Source: CAZISM01 sp964541895
GTDB lineage: Bacteria; Zhuqueibacterota; Zhuqueibacteria; Residuimicrobiales; Residuimicrobiaceae
Length of the DNA: 15,205 nt
Reading direction: 5' to 3'
NCBI GenBank assembly: GCA_964541895.1
Contig: CAZISM010000123.1
Coordinates: 1 to 15,205, forward strand
This document shows, piece by piece, positions 1-6,726 of this stretch. A program made the translations under genes and the position numbers. How positions within the stretch are numbered: position 1 is the stretch's first letter; every line of letters starts with the position of its first letter. A model generated the notes under the pieces. It did not search any database and had not been told where the DNA came from. It worked only from the letters and a program-made list of their open reading frames with translations.

Positions 1-564
1 TTTTGCCACCCCGGCCGGTATAAATTGCCGGTGAAGTGGTATGTTGATCTCTATCAGCGCCATGAACACCTGGTCGGCATCGAGGTGTTCAACTGCGGCA
101 ATCGCTATCCCACTGATCGCCGATTGTGGGATTCTCTATTAACCCAAATAGCTGCACGCCGGCCGGTGTGGGGCTATTCGAACGATGATATGCATTCGCT
201 GCGCGATCTGGGCCGTAACTGGAACGTGCTGGTTCTGCCGGTTTTGGACCGTCAACATGTTCGCGACGCCATGGAGAAGGGATTCTTTTATTTTGTCAAT
301 GCACCACAGGGTCACAAAGGGCCGCCGCCGCCGACTATTAAAGCGATCACCATCCGTGATAAAGTAATATCGATAACCGCAACGGCGACCGATTCCATAC
401 TCTGGATCTGCAGCGGTCAGCGACTCCACAAGGGCGGCGAGTTTCACCTGAAAAAAATGCCCGAGAACGGCAGCTACATCCGTGCCGAACTGCATGGCGC
501 CGGCCAGTCTATTGTCTGCACCCAACCGTTTATCATCAAACGAATGGCAAAAGGAAAATTTTAG
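1..564 (+). CDS. PHP-domain metal-dependent phosphoesterase-like protein, 3' part (5' end outside window)
   Basis: The reading frame is open to the left edge, so only the last 187 codons are present; a TTG at 25 is an internal Leu codon, not a start. The visible protein begins FCHPGRY, the His-Pro-Gly-Arg segment seen in PHP (polymerase and histidinol phosphatase) domain proteins. It continues through IEVFNCGNRYP and then GYSNDDMHS, which resembles a late metal-binding D-x-H strand of the fold. Known PHP proteins bind two or three metals and hydrolyse phosphoesters; the substrate here is unknown. After the PHP part (about residue 95 of the fragment) comes a beta-rich tail of about 90 residues. 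The stop lies 13 bases before the next start, so the two genes probably form one transcript. The family call rests on these motifs alone; the catalytic N-terminal histidines are outside the window. Confidence 0.7.
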   Translation, partial: FCHPGRYKLPVKWYVDLYQRHEHLVGIEVFNCGNRYPTDRRLWDSLLTQIAARRPVWGYSNDDMHSLRDLGRNWNVLVLPVLDRQHVRDAMEKGFFYFVNAPQGHKGPPPPTIKAITIRDKVISITATATDSILWICSGQRLHKGGEFHLKKMPENGSYIRAELHGAGQSIVCTQPFIIKRMAKGKF

Positions 565-577
565 CAGGATGGGACGT

Positions 578-1840
578 ATGAGATTAACCTATGGTTTCAT
601 CATCGCGCTCGTATGGATCGTCAAGGCCGGCGCACAGATGTACACGACCTGTGCCACCTGGGAGGAATTGGTGCACGGCGTAAATCACAAGTACGCCAAA
701 TTGGTCCGGGTCTCTGATCCCGGCTCCAGCGACAAGCCTGTTTATACCGGATTCTGGTATTTTGATGTGGAGCAGTTCGATCCCAGCGGACGCTACGCCC
801 TGGCCATGAAAGTTACCTTCCAGAACCGGGAGGTGCAGGTCACCGACACAGCGGAAATCGGCTATTACGATCTCCGCAAAAACTTTACGTGGAAAAAGAT
901 CGGCGAGACCACCGCCTGGAACTGGCAACAGGGATGCCGGCTGCAATGGCGACCGCATTCGGACGAAATCGTCTGGAACGATCGCAGCGACGACGGCACC
1001 CGTTTCATCTCCCGCTTGTACCACTTAAAATCAGGCAAGCAAAGGCTGTTGCCCCGGCCGATCTATGATATCGCCGCTGACGGGAAAACCGCGTTGACCC
1101 ACGAGTTCGCCCGCATGAAACACCCGGGCACGGCATATGTCGGCATTCCGGATCCCTGCGAAGATGACAAAGCACCGCGGGAATCCGGGATTGAAAAAAT
1201 GGACCTGGAAACCGGCAAAACCGAATTCCTGCTCAGTCTGGAGCAGCTGGCACGATTGGCTTTTCCCAATGGCTATGCCGGCACCAGCAATCTTTATATA
1301 TTTCGTGAAGAGTGGAATCCTTCCGGTACCCGTTTCATGGTCTATCTGCGCAATTATGACTCGCCGGTGCATGTGTCGGGCTGGTCGGTTTCAACTGATG
1401 GTCGCGACGTGCGTTACTTTTATAACGATCCCAGCCATACCACCTGGCTGGATGATGACACCGTTCTGGAGGGCCGCTTTTTCGGCCTGTTCGACGATGA
1501 CGGTTCAGGCAAAATGGCGCAGCAGCTGGCAGACACCCGAGGCAATAACATCACGCCCACCATCTTGCCCAAGCCCTATAATGACTGGATTCTGGGTGAT
1601 ACCTATGAAATCGAAGGGGTGCAACACCTCTTGCTGTTTCATCGACCGACCGGCCTGTTCGTGCCGCTGGCCAAATTGAAGGCCAACGCGGCTAAACGCG
1701 GCATTTTTCGCGTGGACGTACACCCGCGCTGCAGCCGCGACGGCAGAATGGTTTCCTTTGATGCCACACATGAAGGATTCGGCCGGCAGCTCTATATGGT
1801 CGATATCGGTTACATTCTCGACCATCCACCGGCCAAATAG
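578..1840 (+). CDS. Secreted TolB-like beta-propeller protein, function unknown
   Basis: The protein has 420 residues. The frame is open further upstream, but ATG 578 is chosen because AGGA (566-569) lies 8 bases before it and it directly starts a signal peptide (MRLTYGFIIALVWIVKAGAQ). A closer ATG at 569 would overlap that ribosome site. The mature part has recurring propeller-blade signatures of the 'x-P-x-[SG]-x-x-[IFLM]' kind: DPSGRYALAM, WRPHSDEIVWND (from residue 124), NPSGTRFMVYL (from 247) and CSRDGRMVSFDA (from 385). These resemble TolB/PD40 repeats and oligogalacturonate-lyase-like propellers. No catalytic set is evident, so no reaction is assigned. It is probably periplasmic or exported. 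It sits 13 bases after the PHP gene, which suggests co-expression. Confidence 0.75.
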   Translation: MRLTYGFIIALVWIVKAGAQMYTTCATWEELVHGVNHKYAKLVRVSDPGSSDKPVYTGFWYFDVEQFDPSGRYALAMKVTFQNREVQVTDTAEIGYYDLRKNFTWKKIGETTAWNWQQGCRLQWRPHSDEIVWNDRSDDGTRFISRLYHLKSGKQRLLPRPIYDIAADGKTALTHEFARMKHPGTAYVGIPDPCEDDKAPRESGIEKMDLETGKTEFLLSLEQLARLAFPNGYAGTSNLYIFREEWNPSGTRFMVYLRNYDSPVHVSGWSVSTDGRDVRYFYNDPSHTTWLDDDTVLEGRFFGLFDDDGSGKMAQQLADTRGNNITPTILPKPYNDWILGDTYEIEGVQHLLLFHRPTGLFVPLAKLKANAAKRGIFRVDVHPRCSRDGRMVSFDATHEGFGRQLYMVDIGYILDHPPAK

Positions 1841-1869
1841 GCGAGCGAATGGCCGCCGACTTTTTCCAA

Positions 1870-2182
1870 ATGAGGATCAGCCTGTTCAGAAAAAGTTGCT
1901 TAATCCTGCTTAGAGTTCTCTGGGCCGGAACGAGCAACGCTCAGCAATTCGAATAGCCAATTCTCGATGTCAAAGCGAATCGTCTTCATCTTCAATCCTC
2001 ATTTCGGTACCGATCGGTTGGGGAAATACACACTGACCCTGCCGGATGGCATGACGTATTCGAAAGCAGTGCCGTTGAACTCCCGTGGTGAACGGACGGG
2101 GATTGAGGTTTCATGCGCACAGTATTCTTTTTCGATAAATGCCACGGCTTGCCAAGCGGCAGCGTGTCTGCCGGCTGGTTGA
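1870..2182 (+). pseudogene. Decayed N-terminal fragment of a secreted protein
   Basis: ATG 1870 opens a convincing signal peptide (MRISLFRKSCLILLRVLWAG, then TSNAQQFE). The frame hits TAG at 1954. Reading past it in the same frame gives PILDVKANR. The neighbouring frame then continues with IVFIFNPHFGTDRLGKYTL and LPDGMTYSKAVPLNSRGERT, ending at a TGA at 2180-2182. This order suggests one ancestral secreted protein broken by a nonsense change and a frameshift near 1975-1984, with its C-terminus lost. No Shine-Dalgarno motif precedes 1870. The opposite strand has an open frame in phase with it, so the coding strand is inferred from the signal peptide and the joinable pieces. The family is not recognised. 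Confidence 0.5.
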
Positions 2183-2234
2183 CCGAAATAGGGGTGACCC
2201 GTGTCGCCCGTCTTGATAGGCCGGCCGGCAAAAG

Positions 2235-2720
2235 TCAGTTCAGGCTTGCCCCTGTTATATCGCCAAGCAGCCTGAAGAATCCGCGTTTTCGTTCACTGCT
2301 GATCCCCCAGTTCACCGGCACGCTCTGATACCCTTCGTCAAAGCCTTCCCCCTGCATACGATAGTCAAAATAGCCCCAGGAGGCAAAGGCGGAAACCGCG
2401 GCCACGAAATTATTGTTCGGCTGATGGAAATTAAAAATGGTCATCTTCATTGAACAAAATCGGAGGGCGGTATAGCCGGCAATGCACCGGGTCCGACGGA
2501 CCATGTTGACAATGCTGTCCGGCTCGGCGACGCCGTTGCCATGGAGCAGGATGAAATCAGCGGTCTGCACCACGTTGGCCCATGGAAGGGTGCCGCCGCC
2601 GTATGAGGTGCTGCACAGCAACCGGCGACCGTTAACCGTAAGCATCTGGATGCGCCTGATCAATTCATGCACGCGCTCCGGCCTGAGCAACCGGTGATTG
2701 TACTTTATCTTGCATTCCGA
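2235..2720 (-). pseudogene. 5'-truncated, frameshifted remnant of a TIM-barrel glycoside-hydrolase-like protein
   Basis: The minus strand reads SECKIKYNHRLLRPERVHEL at its upstream end and runs to a natural-looking C-terminus: WGYFDYRMQGEGFDEGYQSV, PVNWGISSERKRGFFRLLGD, then ITG and a stop at 2235-2237. From memory these are conserved blocks of cellulase-like hypothetical glycoside hydrolases common in environmental bacteria. Only about 160 codons remain of a protein usually several hundred residues long, and an in-frame TGA (2721-2723) closes the frame upstream. Between about 2480 and 2433 the sensible reading moves to another frame, where PPILFNEDDHF appears, then returns at an A5/T5 run (2433-2437). 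The continuous frame therefore reads ALRFCSMKMTI in place of the conserved acidic motif. No functional start or ribosome site is seen. The pseudogene call is firmer than the family name. Confidence 0.65.
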
Positions 2721-2789
2721 TCACATTCCAGGGAATATAAAAACTATACAAAATGAAAGAATAAAGAGCAATCAAAATTTTTTAGTGTC

Positions 2790-2882
2790 ATAGACAACTC
2801 GCGCAGACCGGACGTACGTCCGGCCTGTGTGGCAGGGACAATTACATAATGGTCCCTGCCTAACGAATCGGCCGTCGTCTAT
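2790..2882. other. Palindrome-rich structured intergenic element (possible REP-like repeat or leader RNA)
   Basis: Three nested inverted repeats lie together. ATAGACAAC (2790-2798) pairs with GTCGTCTAT (2874-2882) with one mismatch and would close the element. Inside is a perfect 16-base palindrome CCGGACGTACGTCCGG (2808-2823), extendable by CAG/CTG across one mismatch. It is followed by a perfect 9-base stem GGCAGGGAC/GTCCCTGCC (2831-2839 with 2852-2860) around a 12-base AT-rich loop. The layout is a possible three-way junction. There is no T-tract after either hairpin, so it is not a standard terminator. It lies about 105 bases upstream of the symporter start. Confidence 0.5.
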
Positions 2883-2894
2883 AGAATATTTGTC

Positions 2895-2922
2895 TTGCTT
2901 CCTGAATAAAATTCTGTACATT
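2895..2922 (+). promoter_or_regulatory. Weak candidate sigma70-type promoter for the symporter operon
   Basis: TTGCTT (2895-2900) and TACATT (2917-2922) are separated by 16 bases in an AT-rich stretch about 67 bases before the chosen start of the symporter gene. The match to consensus is modest and the housekeeping promoter of this organism is unknown. Confidence 0.2.
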
Positions 2923-2988
2923 TATCGGATTGCTTTGGACTGCTATCTGCTCTGCAACTGATCTGACTCTCTCATGAAAGGACCGTTC

Positions 2989-4584
2989 GTGTTGATCAAA
3001 CCCCTGGATGTTGCCGTCCTGGTCGTCTATCTGGTCGGCATTGTCGGTATCGGCTGTCTGGCCGGTTTGCGACAGCGGAAAGGATCAGAGGGTGCTCAAT
3101 ACTTCCTGGCCGGCGGGACCCTGACCTGGCCGTTGATCGGACTGGCGTTGTTTTCCACCAATATCTCCACGGTGCATCTCGTCAGTCAGGCACAGGAGGG
3201 TTACCTGAATGGTCTGCTCTATGGCAATTTTGAATGGATGGCACCGTTTACGCTCATTGTCCTGGCCCTCTTTTTTGCTCCGTTTTATTTTCGTTCCCGT
3301 GTAACGACTCTGCCGGATTTTCTGGAAAAGCGATACAGTCGCGCCAGCCGGGATTGGTTGGCTGGTCTCTCCATCATTTCCGCCATTTTTATCCACATCG
3401 GGTTTTCCCTGTACACCGGCGCTGTTGTATTGCAGGGCATGTTCGGCACACCTGTTATGACGACCATCATCATCGCCGCTCTCCTCACCGGCCTGTACAC
3501 CATCATCGGCGGATTGATGGCGGTGGTCCTTACCGAATCCATTCAGACGATTGTGTTGCTGGTGGGCGCCAGCACCATTACGGTAGTGGGATATATTAAA
3601 GTGGGAGGCTGGAGCGGTCTTGCCGCCAGCGTGGATCCTGTAAAGTTGACAGTCTTGCGTTCGGCGAGCGATCCGGGCAATCTGCCCTGGTACGCCGTGT
3701 TTTTGGGTTACCCGGTGATTGGTCTATGGTACTGGTGCGCTGACCAGACGATTGTGCAGCGGGTTCTGGGCGCCAAAGATGAGAATCATGCCAGAGTGGG
3801 CCCGCTGTTTGCCGGATTTATTAAAATCCTGCCGGTCTTTATTTTTGTTATGCCAGGCACCATTTGCCTTGCGCTCATCCATCAGGGACAATTGCCGCCG
3901 CTGGCCGATTCCAGGGATGTGTACGCCTTTATGATCACACACCTGTTGCCCACCGGTTTGATCGGCCTGATGGCCGCTTCTCTGCTGGCTGCGCTCATGA
4001 GCACGGTGTCGGGTGCGTTGAACTCTATCGCCACTCTGTTTTGTTATGATCTGTATAAGCGGTGGCGGCCGGATACGTCGGACAAGAAACTTGTGCGCAT
4101 CGGTCGAATCGCCACACTTGTGGCCATGGGCCTGGCCATTCTCTGGTCGCCGCTGTTGAATCACTTCCAGAGCATATACCAGGGTATCACCGCGCTGATC
4201 TGTTATATTGCGCCGCCGATTACCGCTGTGTTTCTCTGGGGTATCTTTTGGCGACGTGCCTCAAGCCGTGCGGCCATCGTTACCTTGATCAGTGGCACGT
4301 TTTTGGGCTTTGTGGTATTTCTGCTGGACTGGTTCAAATCTTCCACAGGTTGGACGCTTTCGCCGATGATGGCGACGTTTTATCTGTTCGTGGTATGCTC
4401 TCTGGTATTGATGGCCGTGTCCTGGTATTCACCGCATGCGCATACTCCGGAGAGCAGGCAATTGGTCTGGGCTAATCCCGCTGAGGCGCTGCAGAGCAAA
4501 GGATGGCGGGGATTGGGTAATTACAAGCTGCTCGCCCTGATTTTATTTTTCATAATGGTGCTGCTTTACATTCAATTCAGCTGA
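2989..4584 (+). CDS. SSS-family (SLC5-like) sodium:solute symporter
   Basis: The inner-membrane protein has 531 residues and roughly 13 hydrophobic segments. GTG 2989 is preferred because AAAGGA (2977-2982) ends 6 bases before it. An in-frame ATG at 2974 would give 5 more residues but has no ribosome site, unlike the other genes here. Family marks are FSTNISTVHLVSQAQEGY (from residue 55), WYWCADQTIVQRVLGAKD (from about 247) and the SSS signature LLAALMSTVSGALNSIATL (around 338) followed by DLYKRW. Members import sugars, myo-inositol, sialic acid or other small solutes with Na+. This one looks closest to the SGLT-like sugar branch, but the substrate cannot be read from sequence. The stop is 19 bases before the URO-D-like gene, so the two probably share a transcript. 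Confidence 0.9.
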   Translation: MLIKPLDVAVLVVYLVGIVGIGCLAGLRQRKGSEGAQYFLAGGTLTWPLIGLALFSTNISTVHLVSQAQEGYLNGLLYGNFEWMAPFTLIVLALFFAPFYFRSRVTTLPDFLEKRYSRASRDWLAGLSIISAIFIHIGFSLYTGAVVLQGMFGTPVMTTIIIAALLTGLYTIIGGLMAVVLTESIQTIVLLVGASTITVVGYIKVGGWSGLAASVDPVKLTVLRSASDPGNLPWYAVFLGYPVIGLWYWCADQTIVQRVLGAKDENHARVGPLFAGFIKILPVFIFVMPGTICLALIHQGQLPPLADSRDVYAFMITHLLPTGLIGLMAASLLAALMSTVSGALNSIATLFCYDLYKRWRPDTSDKKLVRIGRIATLVAMGLAILWSPLLNHFQSIYQGITALICYIAPPITAVFLWGIFWRRASSRAAIVTLISGTFLGFVVFLLDWFKSSTGWTLSPMMATFYLFVVCSLVLMAVSWYSPHAHTPESRQLVWANPAEALQSKGWRGLGNYKLLALILFFIMVLLYIQFS

Positions 4585-4603
4585 ATTAGGTGATGGAGCT
4601 CGT

Positions 4604-5719
4604 ATGAATTCAAAAGAACGTATGATGCTGGCCGTGGCCGGTGAAAAGCCCGACCGGCTGCCGGTAACTGTACATCAATGGCAGGGGTATCACCTCGATC
4701 AGTTCCTGGGCGGCATTACACCGCTGCAGGCGTTCAGGACATTCGGCATGGATGCGGCGATTCAATACTTTGCCGACATGGGTCAGTTCTGGCTGGTGGA
4801 TGCGGATTACAGCAAGTTTTCCACGCCGACCTGGCGTGATGATGTGGCTATCGTCAGCAACGATCCTGATAATCGCATCAATCATCATACTATTCATACG
4901 CCCGGTGGCGTGTTGACGTATAAAACCGCCGGCGATCGCAAAACAACCTGGATCACAGAGTATCTGATAAAAAAAGATGAGGATATCTTTTTAATAGAAA
5001 AATATATGCCCGTGCCCAGGCTTGACCTTGAACCATTGAGCCGGGTGTATGACGAGGTCGGCGATAGCGGCATAGTTCGCGGTTTTGTCTGGGGCGATCA
5101 GGCCGGTTGCTGGCAGCACGCCGCCTGTCTGATGGACATCACCGAGCTGATCATGAAGGCCATGGATCAACCGCAATGGGTTCACGAATTGCTGGGCATT
5201 CTGTTGAAGAAAAAGCTGCAGTTCATCGAATCCCTGCAGGGCGCAAAATTCGATCTGATTGAAACCGGCGGCGGATCGGCCTCGTCCACCCTGATCTCGC
5301 CGAATTTGCATGCCAACTTTTGTTTGCCGTACGATCGTACCATGCATGAGGCGCTGCACGAGCTCGGCTTTAAAGTCACCTATCACACCTGCGGCGGCAC
5401 CCTGGGCATTGAAGAGATGATCGTGGCCAACGGCGCCGACGCCAGCGAAACGCTGGCGCCGATGAGCATCGGCGGCAATCAGGAGCCCTGGGAGCTGAAA
5501 GCCAGGATTGGAAATCGTATGGCTCTGATCGGGGGCATGGATCAGTTTAACGTGCTGAGCAGAGGAACGGAAGAGCAGATCCGTCGGCAGGTCCGGCTCC
5601 TTTTTGAACGGGTGGGCTGCGACGGCGGCTATATTCTCTCCTGCGCAGACCATTTTTTCGAAACCCCGGTCAGGAATCTGCAGGTCTATAGTGATGCGGC
5701 TAAAGAGTGTACCTATTGA
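4604..5719 (+). CDS. Uroporphyrinogen-decarboxylase-superfamily protein (MtaA/CmuA-like, possible methyltransferase)
   Basis: The 371-residue protein starts MNSKERMMLAVAGEKPDRLP, the usual N-terminus of URO-D superfamily members. A GGAG ribosome site precedes ATG 4604. It has YHTCGG with His261 and Cys263, and a distant Cys347 in LSCADHF. This fits the His-x-Cys...Cys zinc site of MtaA/MtbA-type corrinoid methyltransferases, where zinc activates the thiol acceptor. The N-terminal RQAGRYLPEY-type motif of true heme-pathway HemE is absent, so it is not called hemE. No corrinoid protein or partner methyltransferase is in the window. The tight spacing to the symporter suggests it handles the imported compound, which is an inference. 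Its last 26 bases overlap the start of a broken MFS gene. Confidence 0.85.
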   Translation: MNSKERMMLAVAGEKPDRLPVTVHQWQGYHLDQFLGGITPLQAFRTFGMDAAIQYFADMGQFWLVDADYSKFSTPTWRDDVAIVSNDPDNRINHHTIHTPGGVLTYKTAGDRKTTWITEYLIKKDEDIFLIEKYMPVPRLDLEPLSRVYDEVGDSGIVRGFVWGDQAGCWQHAACLMDITELIMKAMDQPQWVHELLGILLKKKLQFIESLQGAKFDLIETGGGSASSTLISPNLHANFCLPYDRTMHEALHELGFKVTYHTCGGTLGIEEMIVANGADASETLAPMSIGGNQEPWELKARIGNRMALIGGMDQFNVLSRGTEEQIRRQVRLLFERVGCDGGYILSCADHFFETPVRNLQVYSDAAKECTY

Positions 5720-5810
5720 CGAAAAACCCGGCTCGCTCTTTCGCTTGCTGAAGCACCCGGCAATACTTCGGTTTATCATGGGTCAGCCGGTTTCGCTCAT
5801 TGGAACCTGG
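5694..5810 (+). pseudogene. N-terminal remnant of an MFS transporter gene
   Basis: ATG 5694 lies inside the 3' end of the URO-D-like gene, in another frame. It reads MRLKSVPIDEKPGSLFRLLK followed by HPAILRFIMGQPVSLIGTW. This is the typical first segment of an MFS exporter of the EntS/MFS_3 kind: L-x-x-F-R, then G-Q-x-[VI]-S-x-x-G-T-W leading into helix 1. After Trp at 5808-5810 the similarity ends abruptly. The frame then runs into sequence antisense to the end of the LysE gene and stops at 5870. The rest of an expected protein of about 400 residues is missing. The 26-base overlap suggests it was once the third gene of the symporter operon. Confidence 0.55.
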
Positions 5811-5833
5811 CATGTAGATGCAGACCATCCTGC

Positions 5834-6600
5834 TCAGAGCCATACCTTCAGACCAGACCACAATGCGTAGAGTCCGAAACCTCCCAATGCCAACACCGAC
5901 CCCCCAAGCAAAATGCGGTTTACTTTAGCGCCGAAATTTCCGGCAAATGAGAATAGAAATACGGTGGCCAGCAGGCAAAGGACCATGGTGGCATAAAAGC
6001 CGATCAACAAGCCGATGCCGTTCCAGGGCGTTTCGTGCCAGCCTTTGAGGAGCAGAGGCCCCATGATCAGGCTCCAGCTGAGATAGGGATTGGGATTGAA
6101 CAGGTTCACCAGCGTAGCCTTTAACAGGGTTTGCGGAGGTGATTGATTCTGCGTCACCGCGGCAGGATCATAATTCTTGAAACTTTTAAACGCGGCAGCA
6201 GCCAGATAGAGCAGGAACAGACCGCCGATCAGTTGCAGGATGTGCACAAACACGGGCGGCATCTGACTCAGAACCAGAATGGTAATCGCTATAATCGGCC
6301 CATCGCTGAGCAACGGCGAGAACGCGGCCCAGAACGTTTTTCGCCAGCCGGCGGCCAGGGTTTGCGAAATGATAAAGGCCTGTAATGGACCAGGCTGTAC
6401 CGCTGCCGCAAAGGCAAAGGTGATGCCGATGATCAGNNNNNNNNNNNNNNNNNNNNNNNNNNNNNNNNNNNNNNNNNNNNNNNNNNNNNNNNNNNNNNNN
6501 NNNNNNNNNNNNNNNNNNNNNNNNNNNNNNNNNNNNGTAATGGACCAGGCTGTACCGCTGCCGCAAAGGCAAAGGTGATGCCGATGATCAGCCGAAAAAT
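5834..6600 (-). CDS. LysE-family amino-acid/metabolite exporter (interrupted by assembly gap)
   Basis: The minus-strand frame contains AAAVQPGPLQAFIISQTLAA, the N-terminal Pro-Gly-Pro signature of LysE/RhtB exporters. Hydrophobic helices and LVNLFNPNPYLSWSLIMGP, the second conserved Asn-Pro region, follow. The frame is open from the stop at 5834-5836 to the gap at 6436. If the two 55-base copies beside the gap are merged, the frame continues for 3 more codons to an ATT at 6600, preceded by GAGG. That gives about 203 residues, the normal size for the family. No ATG, GTG or TTG occurs in that region before the upstream TAA, so the start is uncertain (ATT, CTG or hidden by the gap). Known members export amino acids such as lysine, threonine or homoserine lactone; the substrate here is unknown. 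It is divergent from the alpha-galactosidase gene. Confidence 0.8.
6382..6591 (+). repeat. Exact 55-base direct duplication flanking the gap
   Basis: Bases 6382-6436 and 6537-6591 are identical and abut the two sides of the N run. This is what unmerged contig ends overlapping by an assembly k-mer of 55 would give. It is most likely an artefact and not a biological repeat. Confidence 0.85.
6437..6536. other. Assembly gap (100 N)
   Basis: A run of exactly 100 N, the conventional filler for a scaffold gap of unknown length. Because the flanks overlap by 55 bases, the true gap is probably negative, meaning the sequence is continuous. Confidence 0.98.
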
Positions 6601-6608
6601 ATTGCCTC

Positions 6609-6637
6609 TTGGATGTTATCTCTTTTATTTTTATTAT
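6609..6637 (+). promoter_or_regulatory. Candidate sigma70-type promoter of the alpha-galactosidase gene
   Basis: TTGGAT (6609-6614) and TATTAT (6632-6637) are separated by the optimal 17 bases in a T-rich stretch about 90 bases before ATG 6727. It lies between divergent genes and partly faces the start of the LysE gene. Confidence 0.4.
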
Positions 6638-6726
6638 AGTCTACATTGACACATGCCTGCTTAACGAAACAGCATCCGTCAGGCGGGATTTCAAATCGGT
6701 CCTATTACCAATTCGGGAGACACAAT

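Noticed and set aside
1859..1896. ACTTTTTC/GAAAAAGT inverted repeat as a terminator of the propeller gene
   Set aside because: The stem is AT-rich, has no T-tract after it, and overlaps the signal-peptide codons of the secreted-protein remnant.
1954..1956. TAG as a recoded or read-through codon
   Set aside because: A frameshift follows within about 30 bases, and intact genes in the window end normally at TAG; decay is simpler.
4604..5719. Annotation as hemE (heme biosynthesis)
   Set aside because: The HemE N-terminal Arg-rich motif is missing and the His-x-Cys...Cys zinc set of methyltransferase-like members is present.
4991..5779. 262-codon open frame on the minus strand
   Set aside because: Shadow of the URO-D-like gene, whose superfamily motifs are all on the plus strand.
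6186..6578. Open frames crossing the N run on both strands
   Set aside because: Their apparent length comes from unknown bases and the duplicated 55-base flanks; the LysE frame explains the region.
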